From assembly GCA_011389765.1 (NCBI GenBank), contig JAABTT010000030.1, positions 1-37,499 on the forward strand: DNA of 37,499 nt, read 5' to 3'. The position numbers and the translations under genes are program-made. Positions 6,544-14,032 of this stretch are shown here, piece by piece (within the stretch, counting starts at the first letter, position 1; each line of letters starts with the position of its first letter). The notes under the pieces are model-generated. The model was not told the origin of the DNA and searched no databases. It was given only the letters and a program-made list of their open reading frames with translations. Source of the stretch: Desulfohalobiaceae bacterium S24. Lineage in GTDB: Bacteria; Desulfobacterota; Desulfovibrionia; Desulfovibrionales; Desulfothermaceae.

Positions 6544-8643
6544 TTAATCCGAACCAGGGCCGGTCTGAGAGCAAGGGCTGATTCGACAGTTGACGGCTTT
6601 GAGGTTGGGGGTTCCAAATTCGGTTCCGATCCTGTCTGAATGGGTCAAACAGTTGTAGTTGGACCGGTCCCAGCCGAAGAGGTGACTCTCTTCTTCAGGA
6701 AACCACCAGCCGTAGGCGGCATGGACCACTCCCGGGAGAATCCGTTTTGAGAGTTCGGCTTTCTGGATGATCTGCCCCTGCGGGGTGGCAATCACAACCC
6801 ATTGAGCGTTTTGAATGCCGAAGGCAGCGGCGGTCTCCGGATGTATCCGTACGATAGGATCGGGTTCTTTTTTTCTGAGAGCATCTATCCAGCGATAGGA
6901 AGAATGGAGATAATAGGGGCTTTTGGAGCTCGTCAGAAGAAGCGGATAGTCGGAATCTTTTGTTTCAGGCAGGCCCCCCCAGTCGGGTAGAGCGGCAACA
7001 CCTAAAGCATCCGCCCGTTGCAGGCAGAGCTCCACTTTACCGCTGGGTGTGCGAAAACCTGAAGTGCGATAGCCCTGCGCCGGCTGCGGACCTTTGAGGA
7101 TCCCCTGTTCCGCAAAATCAGCAAAGGTCAGGCCCGAGGGCTTGAGCACTTCTTCCAAATGCAGGCGATAATCAGTGAACCAGAAACGATCAGGAGTCAA
7201 GCGCTTTCCCAGCTCATTCAGGATATCGAGATCCGGCCGGCACGCTTCCGGCGGGTCGATAATCTTCGGTCTGGGCAGTATGTAGCCGTGGCCCAGACCG
7301 TAATGGCCGATATCATCGAATTCATATTGGGCGGCTGCCGGAAGAACGATGTCCGCCTGGGCTGCGGTGGGTGTCATCACCAGGTCGGAGACGGCCAGGA
7401 AGTCCAGTTTTTGCAGCGCGCTCAGGCTTGATCGGGAGTCGGCCCAGGTCATCACGGGATTGGCGCATTGAATATAAGCCCCACGGATGGCGTAGGGGAT
7501 CTGTTCCTGGACCGCCCGTTTGAAAAAAACCGGGGGAACGGTCATCAGGCGGGGAATGGTCTTGAAATGGGCATGGAGCATGGATCTGGGTTTTTGCGGC
7601 AGGAGCTCGGCCCGGACAAAACGGCCCAATGAGGCAATGGGCGGGTCGAGGGCCTGGATATTGCCCCCGGGTCGGTCCAGGTTGCCGCAGACAGCCATCA
7701 AGCAGATCAAGGCCCTGAGCGTTGCAAAGGCATTGACCGTATGTTCCAGGGGGTTGCCCCATCCCAGGACCGCCGGCTGGGCCTCAGCATACATCCGAGC
7801 CGCTCTCCGGATCGATTCCGTTGCAACACCGGTGGTTTCGGAGACGGACTGCAGGGAGTACTGCTGTACCTTGGTACGCAACTCGGCAAAACCGTGGGTC
7901 CAGTCCCGGACAAAATCTAAGTCGTAGCGTCCTTCTTCAAGGATCACCCGCAGCAGACCCAAGGCGAGAAGGCCGTCGGTTCCAGGATAGGGGGCGAGCC
8001 AGAGATCGGCCCGATCCGCAAGTTCGGTCCGCCTGGGGTCGACGACCAGGAGTTTGGCGCCGGATTTCAGCTGGCCGAGGATTTGCGTGCAGATCGCTCC
8101 TTCTTCATTGGTGCTTGGGGGATTGCTGCCCCAGAGAAGAATGAGTTGACTGGCGTGATGATAATCCGGGACTGGATAAAAACCGCAGGTATGCAGTCCG
8201 CTGATTTCCCTGGGGGCATGGCAGACATCCTGGACCGCCACCACATTGGGAGAGCCGAAGAGGTTGGCCAGCCGGATGAGCACGAAATGTTCCAAGCCTT
8301 TGGGCATCCCCTGACAAAAAGCGACTTCCCGGGCTCCATGCTCTTGCCGGATACGCTCAAGATTGCGGCTGATCCGGTCCAGGGCTTCCGGCCAGCTGAT
8401 GCGCTGCCAGTGTCCGGATCCACGGGAGCCCTTCCTTTTGAGTGGATATCGGAGTCTGCCGGGGTGTTGCAGCTTTTGGAGTGAGGCGCGGCCTTTGGCA
8501 CAGATAAAACCTTGATTCAAGGAACCTTCAGGGTCCCCCTTGATTTTGACCCGGCCATTGTTTTCGACCTGGAGGAGCAGGGCGCATCCGCCATGATCCA
8601 TTCTCGCGCAATGGGTTTTGTGCCAGACATGAGGATTTGACAT
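6544..8643 (-). CDS. Molybdopterin (bis-MGD) oxidoreductase, formate dehydrogenase/thiosulfate reductase superfamily
   Basis: The 699-aa protein has the full layout of the DMSO-reductase superfamily: an N-terminal cluster-binding region, the molybdopterin domain and the C-terminal MGD-binding domain (from about LLLTSSKSPYYLHSSYRW). The likely Mo/W ligand is Cys141 in QDVCHAPREISG. The N-terminal cluster motif is unusual: Cys12, Cys20 and Cys48 are present, but the expected second cysteine is Asp16 (CARMDHGGC). There is no Tat signal, so it is probably cytoplasmic. No electron-transfer subunit adjoins it. The substrate cannot be assigned; formate, thiosulfate and non-redox hydratases such as acetylene hydratase all belong to this superfamily. 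Confidence 0.88.
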   Translation of the reverse strand: MSNPHVWHKTHCARMDHGGCALLLQVENNGRVKIKGDPEGSLNQGFICAKGRASLQKLQHPGRLRYPLKRKGSRGSGHWQRISWPEALDRISRNLERIRQEHGAREVAFCQGMPKGLEHFVLIRLANLFGSPNVVAVQDVCHAPREISGLHTCGFYPVPDYHHASQLILLWGSNPPSTNEEGAICTQILGQLKSGAKLLVVDPRRTELADRADLWLAPYPGTDGLLALGLLRVILEEGRYDLDFVRDWTHGFAELRTKVQQYSLQSVSETTGVATESIRRAARMYAEAQPAVLGWGNPLEHTVNAFATLRALICLMAVCGNLDRPGGNIQALDPPIASLGRFVRAELLPQKPRSMLHAHFKTIPRLMTVPPVFFKRAVQEQIPYAIRGAYIQCANPVMTWADSRSSLSALQKLDFLAVSDLVMTPTAAQADIVLPAAAQYEFDDIGHYGLGHGYILPRPKIIDPPEACRPDLDILNELGKRLTPDRFWFTDYRLHLEEVLKPSGLTFADFAEQGILKGPQPAQGYRTSGFRTPSGKVELCLQRADALGVAALPDWGGLPETKDSDYPLLLTSSKSPYYLHSSYRWIDALRKKEPDPIVRIHPETAAAFGIQNAQWVVIATPQGQIIQKAELSKRILPGVVHAAYGWWFPEEESHLFGWDRSNYNCLTHSDRIGTEFGTPNLKAVNCRISPCSQTGPGSD

Positions 8644-8717
8644 TGCTTTTCTCTGGATTTACACTGCCAAAAGTGGCTGTGAATAATCATGATTTTCAGT
8701 TTTTTTTAAAAACAGAA

Positions 8718-8747
8718 TTGGATGTTCAATGCGGCGGGGAATACTAT
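8718..8747 (+). promoter_or_regulatory. Possible sigma-70 promoter for gdhA
   Basis: TTGGAT (8718-8723) and TACTAT (8742-8747) are 18 bases apart on the plus strand. Transcription would start near 8754 and give a leader of about 110 bases before gdhA, which contains the terminator-like hairpin described separately. Confidence 0.45.
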
Positions 8748-8784
8748 AGGAAATACAGCGCCAAGAAGCAATACGCCCCGGAAT

Positions 8785-8838
8785 AAGGAGCCTGATGTGA
8801 TCGGAGAATACCTGAGCCTTTTGGCTCTTTTTTTATGA
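8785..8838 (+). promoter_or_regulatory. Candidate gdhA attenuator: leader peptide overlapping an intrinsic terminator
   Basis: A terminator-like hairpin (GAGCC 8814-8818, GGCTC 8823-8827) with a run of seven T (8828-8834) sits 29 bases before the gdhA start, where no gene needs terminating on the plus strand. AAGGAG at 8785-8790 is correctly spaced from a GTG at 8797, which opens a 13-codon frame, V-I-G-E-Y-L-S-L-L-A-L-F-L, stopping at TGA 8836-8838. The frame runs through the hairpin and contains five Leu codons. GGAGCC at 8788-8793 can pair with GGCTC, competing with the terminator stem. Together this resembles an attenuation leader, but the peptide may be a by-product of the T-rich tract. 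Confidence 0.4.
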
Positions 8839-8863
8839 ACCGAGAAAACCAAGGGAGCAGACG

Positions 8864-10213
8864 ATGAAAGACATTATGGAGGTGGTGAAGGCCCGTGATC
8901 CGCAGGAAAAGGAATTTCACCAGGCGGTGAGCGAAGTGGTGAGTTCCATCAAGCCGGTTCTTGATCAAAATCCGGAATATGGCCAGGCCAAGATTCTGGA
9001 GAGGATGGTTGAGCCCGAACGGGTGGTCCAATTCAGGGTGCCCTGGATGGATGATCAGGGAGAGGTTCAGGTGAACCGCGGCTATCGAATACAGATGAAC
9101 AGCGCCATCGGACCCTACAAGGGGGGATTGCGCTTTCATCCCTCTGTCAATTTGAGTATTTTGAAGTTTCTGGCTTTTGAACAGGTCTTTAAGAATGCTT
9201 TGACCACCCTGCCCATGGGCGGCGGCAAGGGCGGCTCTGATTTTGATCCCAAGGGCAAGTCGGACGGTGAAGTGATGCGCTTCTGCCAGAGCTTCATGAC
9301 GGAGCTTTACCGGCACATCGGGCCGGACGCGGATGTTCCGGCCGGCGATATCGGGGTCGGTGGGCGCGAGATAGGCTATATGTTCGGCATGTATAAACGA
9401 TTGCGCAATGAATTTACAGGCATCTTGACCGGAAAGGGCCTGAGCTGGGGCGGCAGCTTGATCCGGCCGGAGGCCACGGGCTATGGCTGTGTGTACTTTG
9501 CAGCGGAAATGCTCAAGACCAGAGATGCAACCCTGGAGGGAAAGGTCTGCCTCATTTCAGGCTCCGGGAATGTGGCCCAATATACTCTTGAAAAGCTTTT
9601 GGAACTGGGCGCCAAGCCGGTCACGCTTTCCGATTCATCCGGATATATCTATGACGAGGCCGGCATTGACGCAAAAAAGCTGGAGTTTGTGAAAATGTTG
9701 AAAAACGTTAAACGCGGCCGGATCAAAGAGTATGCCGAAAAGTATGATTCAGCCGAGTATTTTCCACTCGACCCCGGGCAGGATTACAACCCTCTCTGGG
9801 ACCACAAGGCTGATTGCGCTTTTCCTTCGGCGACCCAGAATGAGATCAACGGCAAGGACGCCGGGAACCTGGTCAAAAACGGTGTCTACCTGGTGAGCGA
9901 AGGGGCCAATATGCCGACGGACCTGGAAGGCGCGCATATTTTTGTGGACCAGGGCATTCTCTACGGACCGGGCAAGGCAGCCAATGCCGGCGGAGTGTCC
10001 GTGTCCGGTCTGGAAATGACCCAGAACAGCATGCGCCTGGCCTGGAATCGGGATGAAGTCGATGATCGGCTGAAAATCATCATGGCCAATATTCACAATT
10101 CCTGTAAAGACGCAGCAGCAGAATACGGCGTTCAAGGCAACTATGTGGCCGGCGCCAATATCGCCGGTTTCGTCAAAGTGGTGAATGCCATGCTTGACCA
10201 GGGCCTAGTGTAA
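8864..10213 (+). CDS. gdhA: Glutamate dehydrogenase, hexameric NADP-type
   Basis: The 449-aa protein catalyses the reversible reductive amination of 2-oxoglutarate and so links ammonium assimilation to central carbon. The length and motifs are those of the hexameric bacterial enzyme: PYKGGLRFHPSVNLS (substrate Lys), LPMGGGKGGSDFDPKGKSD (catalytic Lys region), PAGDIGVGGREIGYMFG, and the nucleotide-binding SGSGNVAQYT. C-terminal ANAGGVSVSGLEM is also typical. NADP preference is inferred from similarity to this subclass. The ATG at 8864 is preceded by AAGGGAGCAGACG. The gene ends just before a 17-bp perfect hairpin. Confidence 0.97.
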   Translation: MKDIMEVVKARDPQEKEFHQAVSEVVSSIKPVLDQNPEYGQAKILERMVEPERVVQFRVPWMDDQGEVQVNRGYRIQMNSAIGPYKGGLRFHPSVNLSILKFLAFEQVFKNALTTLPMGGGKGGSDFDPKGKSDGEVMRFCQSFMTELYRHIGPDADVPAGDIGVGGREIGYMFGMYKRLRNEFTGILTGKGLSWGGSLIRPEATGYGCVYFAAEMLKTRDATLEGKVCLISGSGNVAQYTLEKLLELGAKPVTLSDSSGYIYDEAGIDAKKLEFVKMLKNVKRGRIKEYAEKYDSAEYFPLDPGQDYNPLWDHKADCAFPSATQNEINGKDAGNLVKNGVYLVSEGANMPTDLEGAHIFVDQGILYGPGKAANAGGVSVSGLEMTQNSMRLAWNRDEVDDRLKIIMANIHNSCKDAAAEYGVQGNYVAGANIAGFVKVVNAMLDQGLV

Positions 10214-10215
10214 AT

Positions 10216-10258
10216 CCGGTATGCGCCTCAGGTCAAAAAAGCCTGAGGCGCATACCGG
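10216..10258 (+). terminator. Long perfect hairpin after gdhA
   Basis: CCGGTATGCGCCTCAGG (10216-10232) pairs perfectly over 17 bp with 10242-10258 around a 9-base A-rich loop. It begins three bases after the gdhA stop codon. There is no T tract, so it may stabilise the mRNA 3' end or terminate inefficiently and let some transcription continue into the next gene. Confidence 0.65.
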
Positions 10259-10315
10259 AAATGTGAAGGCTTAAAAGCATGCTGAACAGTGCCGAGCGGG
10301 GGGAGGGAGTTGAGG

Positions 10316-10705
10316 ATGAATGAGAAGGAGTTGAAAGAAAAGACCCAAAAAACAGCCGGTCTGTATTTCAAAGATGTTTCAGGGGAGAAACCCTATGATC
10401 TCTGGCGGACTTTTGATAAGGATCTGGCCAAGGATCTGTCCCTGTTTATAACCGGGAAAATGTATGCCAGGGAAAAGATCCCCCACACGACGCGACAGCT
10501 GATTACGGTTTCGGCTTTGACGGTTCTTGGCAAGCTTGACGAACTCAGGCTGCATATCCAGGCCGCCCTGAATGTCGGGTGTTCTCCAGAGGAGATCAGT
10601 GAAGTCATTTTCCAAACCGCGATCTATGGAGGTGTCCCGGCAACCAACAACGGCTTGAAGGTCTTGCTGGAAGTTTTGAAAGAAAAAGGGCTGAAAACGT
10701 ATTGA
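10316..10705 (+). CDS. Carboxymuconolactone decarboxylase (CMD)-family protein
   Basis: The 129-aa helical protein matches the CMD/AhpD-like superfamily in HTTRQLITVSALTVLGKLDELRLH and the GCSPEEISEVIFQTAIYGG segment. True AhpD proteins use a CxxC pair, which is absent here; only one Cys (in NVGCSPEE) is present, so a peroxidase role is unlikely. The function of such small stand-alone members is mostly unknown. An open frame begins with GTG at 10289, but GGAGGGAG at 10302-10309 points to the ATG at 10316. It may be cotranscribed with gdhA through the hairpin. Confidence 0.88.
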   Translation: MNEKELKEKTQKTAGLYFKDVSGEKPYDLWRTFDKDLAKDLSLFITGKMYAREKIPHTTRQLITVSALTVLGKLDELRLHIQAALNVGCSPEEISEVIFQTAIYGGVPATNNGLKVLLEVLKEKGLKTY

Positions 10706-10766
10706 ATTGCAGTATGAGGCTGTTCTGTGGCCTCGGGTCGATGAGATGAAAATTGGGGAGTCTGGA

Positions 10767-11597
10767 TCAATCCTGGGGACAGATTGTGTCGCTTTGAAAT
10801 CTGGATGATTCAATTAGGTTCACATACACTCCCATGCCGGTTGTTTCCTTGAACTTTCCGGCGGTTTCCTCTGCAACCCGCTGTGTTGCCTCTGCGCTGA
10901 TGAAGATAAAGTACAACTCATCCTCAGCTTTGTCCTTGAGCAGGATGCAGGGTTCATAGCCCAGCTTTCTGAGTTTCTGCATATGTTCGTGGGCGTATTC
11001 CGGATTGGTGAAAACGCCGGTCTGAACCAGATAGGTCCTCTTTGCATCCTGCTGTTGAGGCCTTGATTGCTGTGGTGGTTCCTTGCGCTTTTCCGGGACA
11101 AAAACCAGGAAATCCTGTTCCGCCAAGCGACGCTTGTCCTGTTCTAAACGGATGGTCCACTGTCCGGGGACGCATTCATAATCGGCAATGAATTCCCAAC
11201 CGGCATAGATAATATCCCCAAGCCTTGGATACAGGCTCCAGGAAACAGAATGTGCCGACTCACCGGTTTTGGGGTTTATGATCCGGGGGTGTTCCACGAT
11301 CACCCGGAGTGGAATTTTTTCGCCGAGGGGTCTGCCCTGGAGTTCGACTTCCACTCCAAATCTGCTCCCCACTTCTGCCGGGATCCTGGTGGTTTTTTGT
11401 TTGAGTTTGAGTTCGGACAGCAGGGAGAGTTTGGTTTGTGCGTCATCCTGACTTATTTCTGAATCGGTTTGCGCTGAATACCGGCCGTAGTTCAGGATCT
11501 GGACTTCTTCCAACCAGGCGGCTTGACTCACGGAAAAACAGGTCAGCTGCATGAGCAAGCAGGCCAAAATCCAAAAGATAAAACGGTTTATGATCAT
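10767..11597 (-). CDS. Exported protein with DUF3859 and C-terminal SPOR domain
   Basis: The 276-aa precursor starts with a signal peptide (IFWILACLLMQLTCFSVSQA, then AWLEE). Residues of about 50-165 match the DUF3859 pattern (RFGVEVELQGRPLGEKIPLR and GWEFIADYECVPGQW). A Pro/Gln-rich linker follows, then a SPOR domain (about 190-265, TYLVQTGVFTNPEYA to VYVNLI). SPOR domains bind denuded peptidoglycan at division sites, so the protein likely works in the periplasm at the cell wall. Start ATG 11597 has GGGGGAAAA upstream. The frame can be extended to 11627, but the signal peptide favours 11597. Confidence 0.87.
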   Translation of the reverse strand: MIINRFIFWILACLLMQLTCFSVSQAAWLEEVQILNYGRYSAQTDSEISQDDAQTKLSLLSELKLKQKTTRIPAEVGSRFGVEVELQGRPLGEKIPLRVIVEHPRIINPKTGESAHSVSWSLYPRLGDIIYAGWEFIADYECVPGQWTIRLEQDKRRLAEQDFLVFVPEKRKEPPQQSRPQQQDAKRTYLVQTGVFTNPEYAHEHMQKLRKLGYEPCILLKDKAEDELYFIFISAEATQRVAEETAGKFKETTGMGVYVNLIESSRFQSDTICPQD

Positions 11598-11612
11598 TTT
11601 TCCCCCATCTGT

Positions 11613-12524
11613 ATGACCCAGGTCCAAAAAGTCCGTGTCGCAGAGGCTGAATCCGGTCAGAAACTGGTCCAGTTTCTGAGCCGACGCGTAGAGGGCCGGA
11701 TTCCCCGCTCAGCCCTGATGCGTTGGATCCGCACCGGCCAGGTCCGGGTCGACAGATCACGAAGCAAGCCCTTTGACCGGGTTTTTGCCGGTCAGGAAAT
11801 TCGAATCCCTCCGTATCAGGCTGACAGCTCCGAGCCCATCGCCCCTGCCCGGGACGCCAATCCCTTTGTGCTCAGTACGGTCTATGAGGACAGCAGGCTG
11901 CTGGTTTTGGCCAAGCCCCCGGGTTTGGCGACACAGCCGGGGAGCGGCCTGAACGACAGTGTCCATGACCGCATCGCGGCCAGGTTTGGATCACATTCCT
12001 GGCAGCCGTCTCTGGTACACCGGCTGGATAAAGAGACCTCAGGCCTGCTGCTCGTGGCCAAGTCCTATGCCTACCTTCAGCATCTGCACCGGTTATGGAA
12101 AAAGGGGGATGTGACGAAAGTCTATCTTGCCTGGGTTCCAGGCTCCGGCCCCTGGAAAGCCTGGTCCAAGCTTACAGACACACTTCCGGGACCTGAACAT
12201 AAAGGACGCCGGCCGGCCAAATCTGTGAAGGCAGAGTCTTGGGTGAAAATTATATACGAAAAAGACGGCTTGAGCCTGGTGGCGGTCCGATTGATAACGG
12301 GGCGAAAACATCAGATCAGGCTTCAGCTTGCAACAAGGGGACTTCCGGTTTTGGGTGATCAGAAATACGGGGATGATCGTTCAGGCCAGGGTCTGCTCCT
12401 CCATGCCTACAGCTTGCGATTTGACGGCTTGTGCTTTGAGCTGCTTCCACCCTGGAAAGGCCGTTTTCAAGTTCCCAAAGAGCTTGTTCAGGACCTCCAC
12501 TGCGAGTGCTTGGAAGAAAATTGA
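11613..12524 (+). CDS. RluA-family pseudouridine synthase (RluC/RluD-like)
   Basis: The 303-aa enzyme isomerises uridine to pseudouridine in rRNA. An N-terminal S4-like RNA-binding domain (about residues 7-65) precedes the catalytic domain with HRLDKETSGLLLV, where Asp139 is the nucleophile, and the later TGRKHQIRLQLA motif. Which 23S position it modifies cannot be told. The ATG at 11613 is the first plausible start, but no good ribosome binding site precedes it. It lies only 15 bases from the start codon of the divergent SPOR gene. Its last codons overlap copy 2 of the 55-bp repeat. Confidence 0.92.
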   Translation: MTQVQKVRVAEAESGQKLVQFLSRRVEGRIPRSALMRWIRTGQVRVDRSRSKPFDRVFAGQEIRIPPYQADSSEPIAPARDANPFVLSTVYEDSRLLVLAKPPGLATQPGSGLNDSVHDRIAARFGSHSWQPSLVHRLDKETSGLLLVAKSYAYLQHLHRLWKKGDVTKVYLAWVPGSGPWKAWSKLTDTLPGPEHKGRRPAKSVKAESWVKIIYEKDGLSLVAVRLITGRKHQIRLQLATRGLPVLGDQKYGDDRSGQGLLLHAYSLRFDGLCFELLPPWKGRFQVPKELVQDLHCECLEEN

Positions 12525-12558
12525 CCCACCTTTTTCGTCACGGCAAAATTTGGAAATC
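12504..12558 (+). repeat. Dispersed 55-bp repeat, copy 2
   Basis: This is about 80% identical, without gaps, to 984-1038. The left end encodes the final residues and stop codon of the pseudouridine synthase gene, and the rest lies in the 61-base gap before the convergent TIM-barrel gene. No terminator is evident in this gap, so the element might have taken on that role. Confidence 0.6.
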
Positions 12559-12585
12559 TCTATTGTGTTTCAATGCACAGCGGTT

Positions 12586-13416
12586 TCAAATATCCGGTAT
12601 TTTTTCAGGATCAATGCCCAGACGGGTAAACCATTCCAGGTGCTCTCGAATGAATGTGCAGCTTTGCCCGAAGCTTTCCTGGGTATGCATTTCCAGGGTA
12701 AAGCTCGGCCTGAGTTCGAGCAGTTCCAGACCAAAAAAGAGTTCCTGCCAGGGGATGACCCCTTGTCCGAGCCCCCAGTGTTTGTCCGCGACTCCGTCGT
12801 TGTCATGGAGATGCAGGTGCCCCAGATACGGGGCCAGGGTTTGCAGCCATTTCGAAAGATTCTGGTACTGGCCGCCGCCGCCGTAACTTGACCAGTGTCC
12901 CAGGTCCAGGCAGCATCGGATTCGATTGCCGGCTGACAGTTCACACAGCAGGTCACTCAAGGGACGGGGATCGTTTTCGCGAACATTTTCCAGGAAAAGC
13001 ACCGGATGCTCAGGCCAGACCGCCAGAGTCCGGCTCCAGGTGTTTACGGCTCGATTGAGCCATTTGGAGAAAAGGTCGATATACAGGGGAATGAAATAGG
13101 CATGGGCCACCAAATATTTTGGTCTGTAAACCTTGGCCACCTGCATGGCCTTTTGGAGTCTCTGTCTGGTGGCCTCGAGTATCAGATCGTCCAAACTGCC
13201 GGGTTGGAGATCGTGATACGGCAGATGAACACCGCAACTTAGGCCTGAGGACTGCAGGGAATCGGAAAGCCGCTGATGCCAGTTGAGATCTAAAGTATCC
13301 AGTGAAATCGCGTCGAGCGCCAGTTCCGGGTGGATTTTTTTCTCCAGAAAGGATTTCAGGTAAGAATCTTCCGAAGCAATGAATCGTACTGGAATGTAGA
13401 CAAAAAAATTCCCCAT
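12586..13416 (-). CDS. Sugar phosphate isomerase/epimerase-like TIM-barrel protein
   Basis: The 276-aa protein belongs to the xylose isomerase-like / AP endonuclease 2 TIM-barrel superfamily. Metal-site type motifs are visible: GVHLPYHDLQPGS, LFLENVRENDP, RCCLDLGHWSS, HLHLHDNDGVADKHWGLGQG and LEMHTQ, giving the expected His, Glu and Asp ligands. The substrate is unknown; members act on sugars, inositols or DNA. The ATG at 13416 is chosen because the conserved part starts there; a GTG at 13470 would add 18 poorly structured residues. It lies 70 bases after pyrE and probably shares its operon. Confidence 0.85.
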   Translation of the reverse strand: MGNFFVYIPVRFIASEDSYLKSFLEKKIHPELALDAISLDTLDLNWHQRLSDSLQSSGLSCGVHLPYHDLQPGSLDDLILEATRQRLQKAMQVAKVYRPKYLVAHAYFIPLYIDLFSKWLNRAVNTWSRTLAVWPEHPVLFLENVRENDPRPLSDLLCELSAGNRIRCCLDLGHWSSYGGGGQYQNLSKWLQTLAPYLGHLHLHDNDGVADKHWGLGQGVIPWQELFFGLELLELRPSFTLEMHTQESFGQSCTFIREHLEWFTRLGIDPEKIPDI

Positions 13417-13486
13417 GCCACCCCCGCTCGGCAAAACCTGGTACTTGGCCGCATATGTGCCTTCAAGCACAGTTTTCGGTCAGATA

Positions 13487-14032
13487 CTAGGTTGCGAGAA
13501 GATCTTGTTTTGTAAACAAGGTTTGCAAGCCGTAGCCATGTTGGGCAAGAAGCTCCTCCCCCCCTTCTTCACGGTCCAGGACGCAGAGGACTTGGACAAT
13601 ATCGAGGCCGGCATCCCGGATTCGCCGGCAGGCGGTCAGCAGACTCCCGCCCGTGGTGACCACGTCTTCCAGAACAGCGACTTTGACGCCGGAGGAAAAG
13701 TTGTTCAGCCCTTCGAGATATTGGTTCGTTCCGTGACCTTTTGCCTTTTTGCGGACGATAAAAGCCGGAAGCGGTCGGCCTTCGAGATAGGACAGGACGC
13801 TCACGGCACACACCAAAGGGTCCGCCCCCAGGGTCATACCGCCCACGCCTTGGACTTCCGGCAGGAGCACTTCCAAAAAACACCTGCCAAGGAGGCAGCC
13901 GCCCTCGGCGTCAAGGGCTGTTTGCTTGCAGTCGAAGTAATAGTCGCTTCTCCGTCCCGAGGTCAGGACGACATCCCTTTGGATATATGATTTTTCAAGG
14001 AGTAATTGTCCCGCTCTCTGCAATGCCTTCAC
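13487..14032 (-). CDS. pyrE: Orotate phosphoribosyltransferase
   Basis: The 181-aa enzyme makes orotidine 5'-phosphate from orotate and PRPP in pyrimidine synthesis. The PRPP-binding motif VAVLEDVVTTGGSLL is at about residues 117-131, and the N-terminal LTSGRRSDYYFDCK and FIVRKKAKGHG (catalytic loop Lys) are typical. Length fits the PyrE subfamily of about 180-190 aa without a fused decarboxylase. Its ATG overlaps the purB stop (ATGA), so translation is coupled to purB. Confidence 0.96.
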   Translation of the reverse strand: MKALQRAGQLLLEKSYIQRDVVLTSGRRSDYYFDCKQTALDAEGGCLLGRCFLEVLLPEVQGVGGMTLGADPLVCAVSVLSYLEGRPLPAFIVRKKAKGHGTNQYLEGLNNFSSGVKVAVLEDVVTTGGSLLTACRRIRDAGLDIVQVLCVLDREEGGEELLAQHGYGLQTLFTKQDLLAT

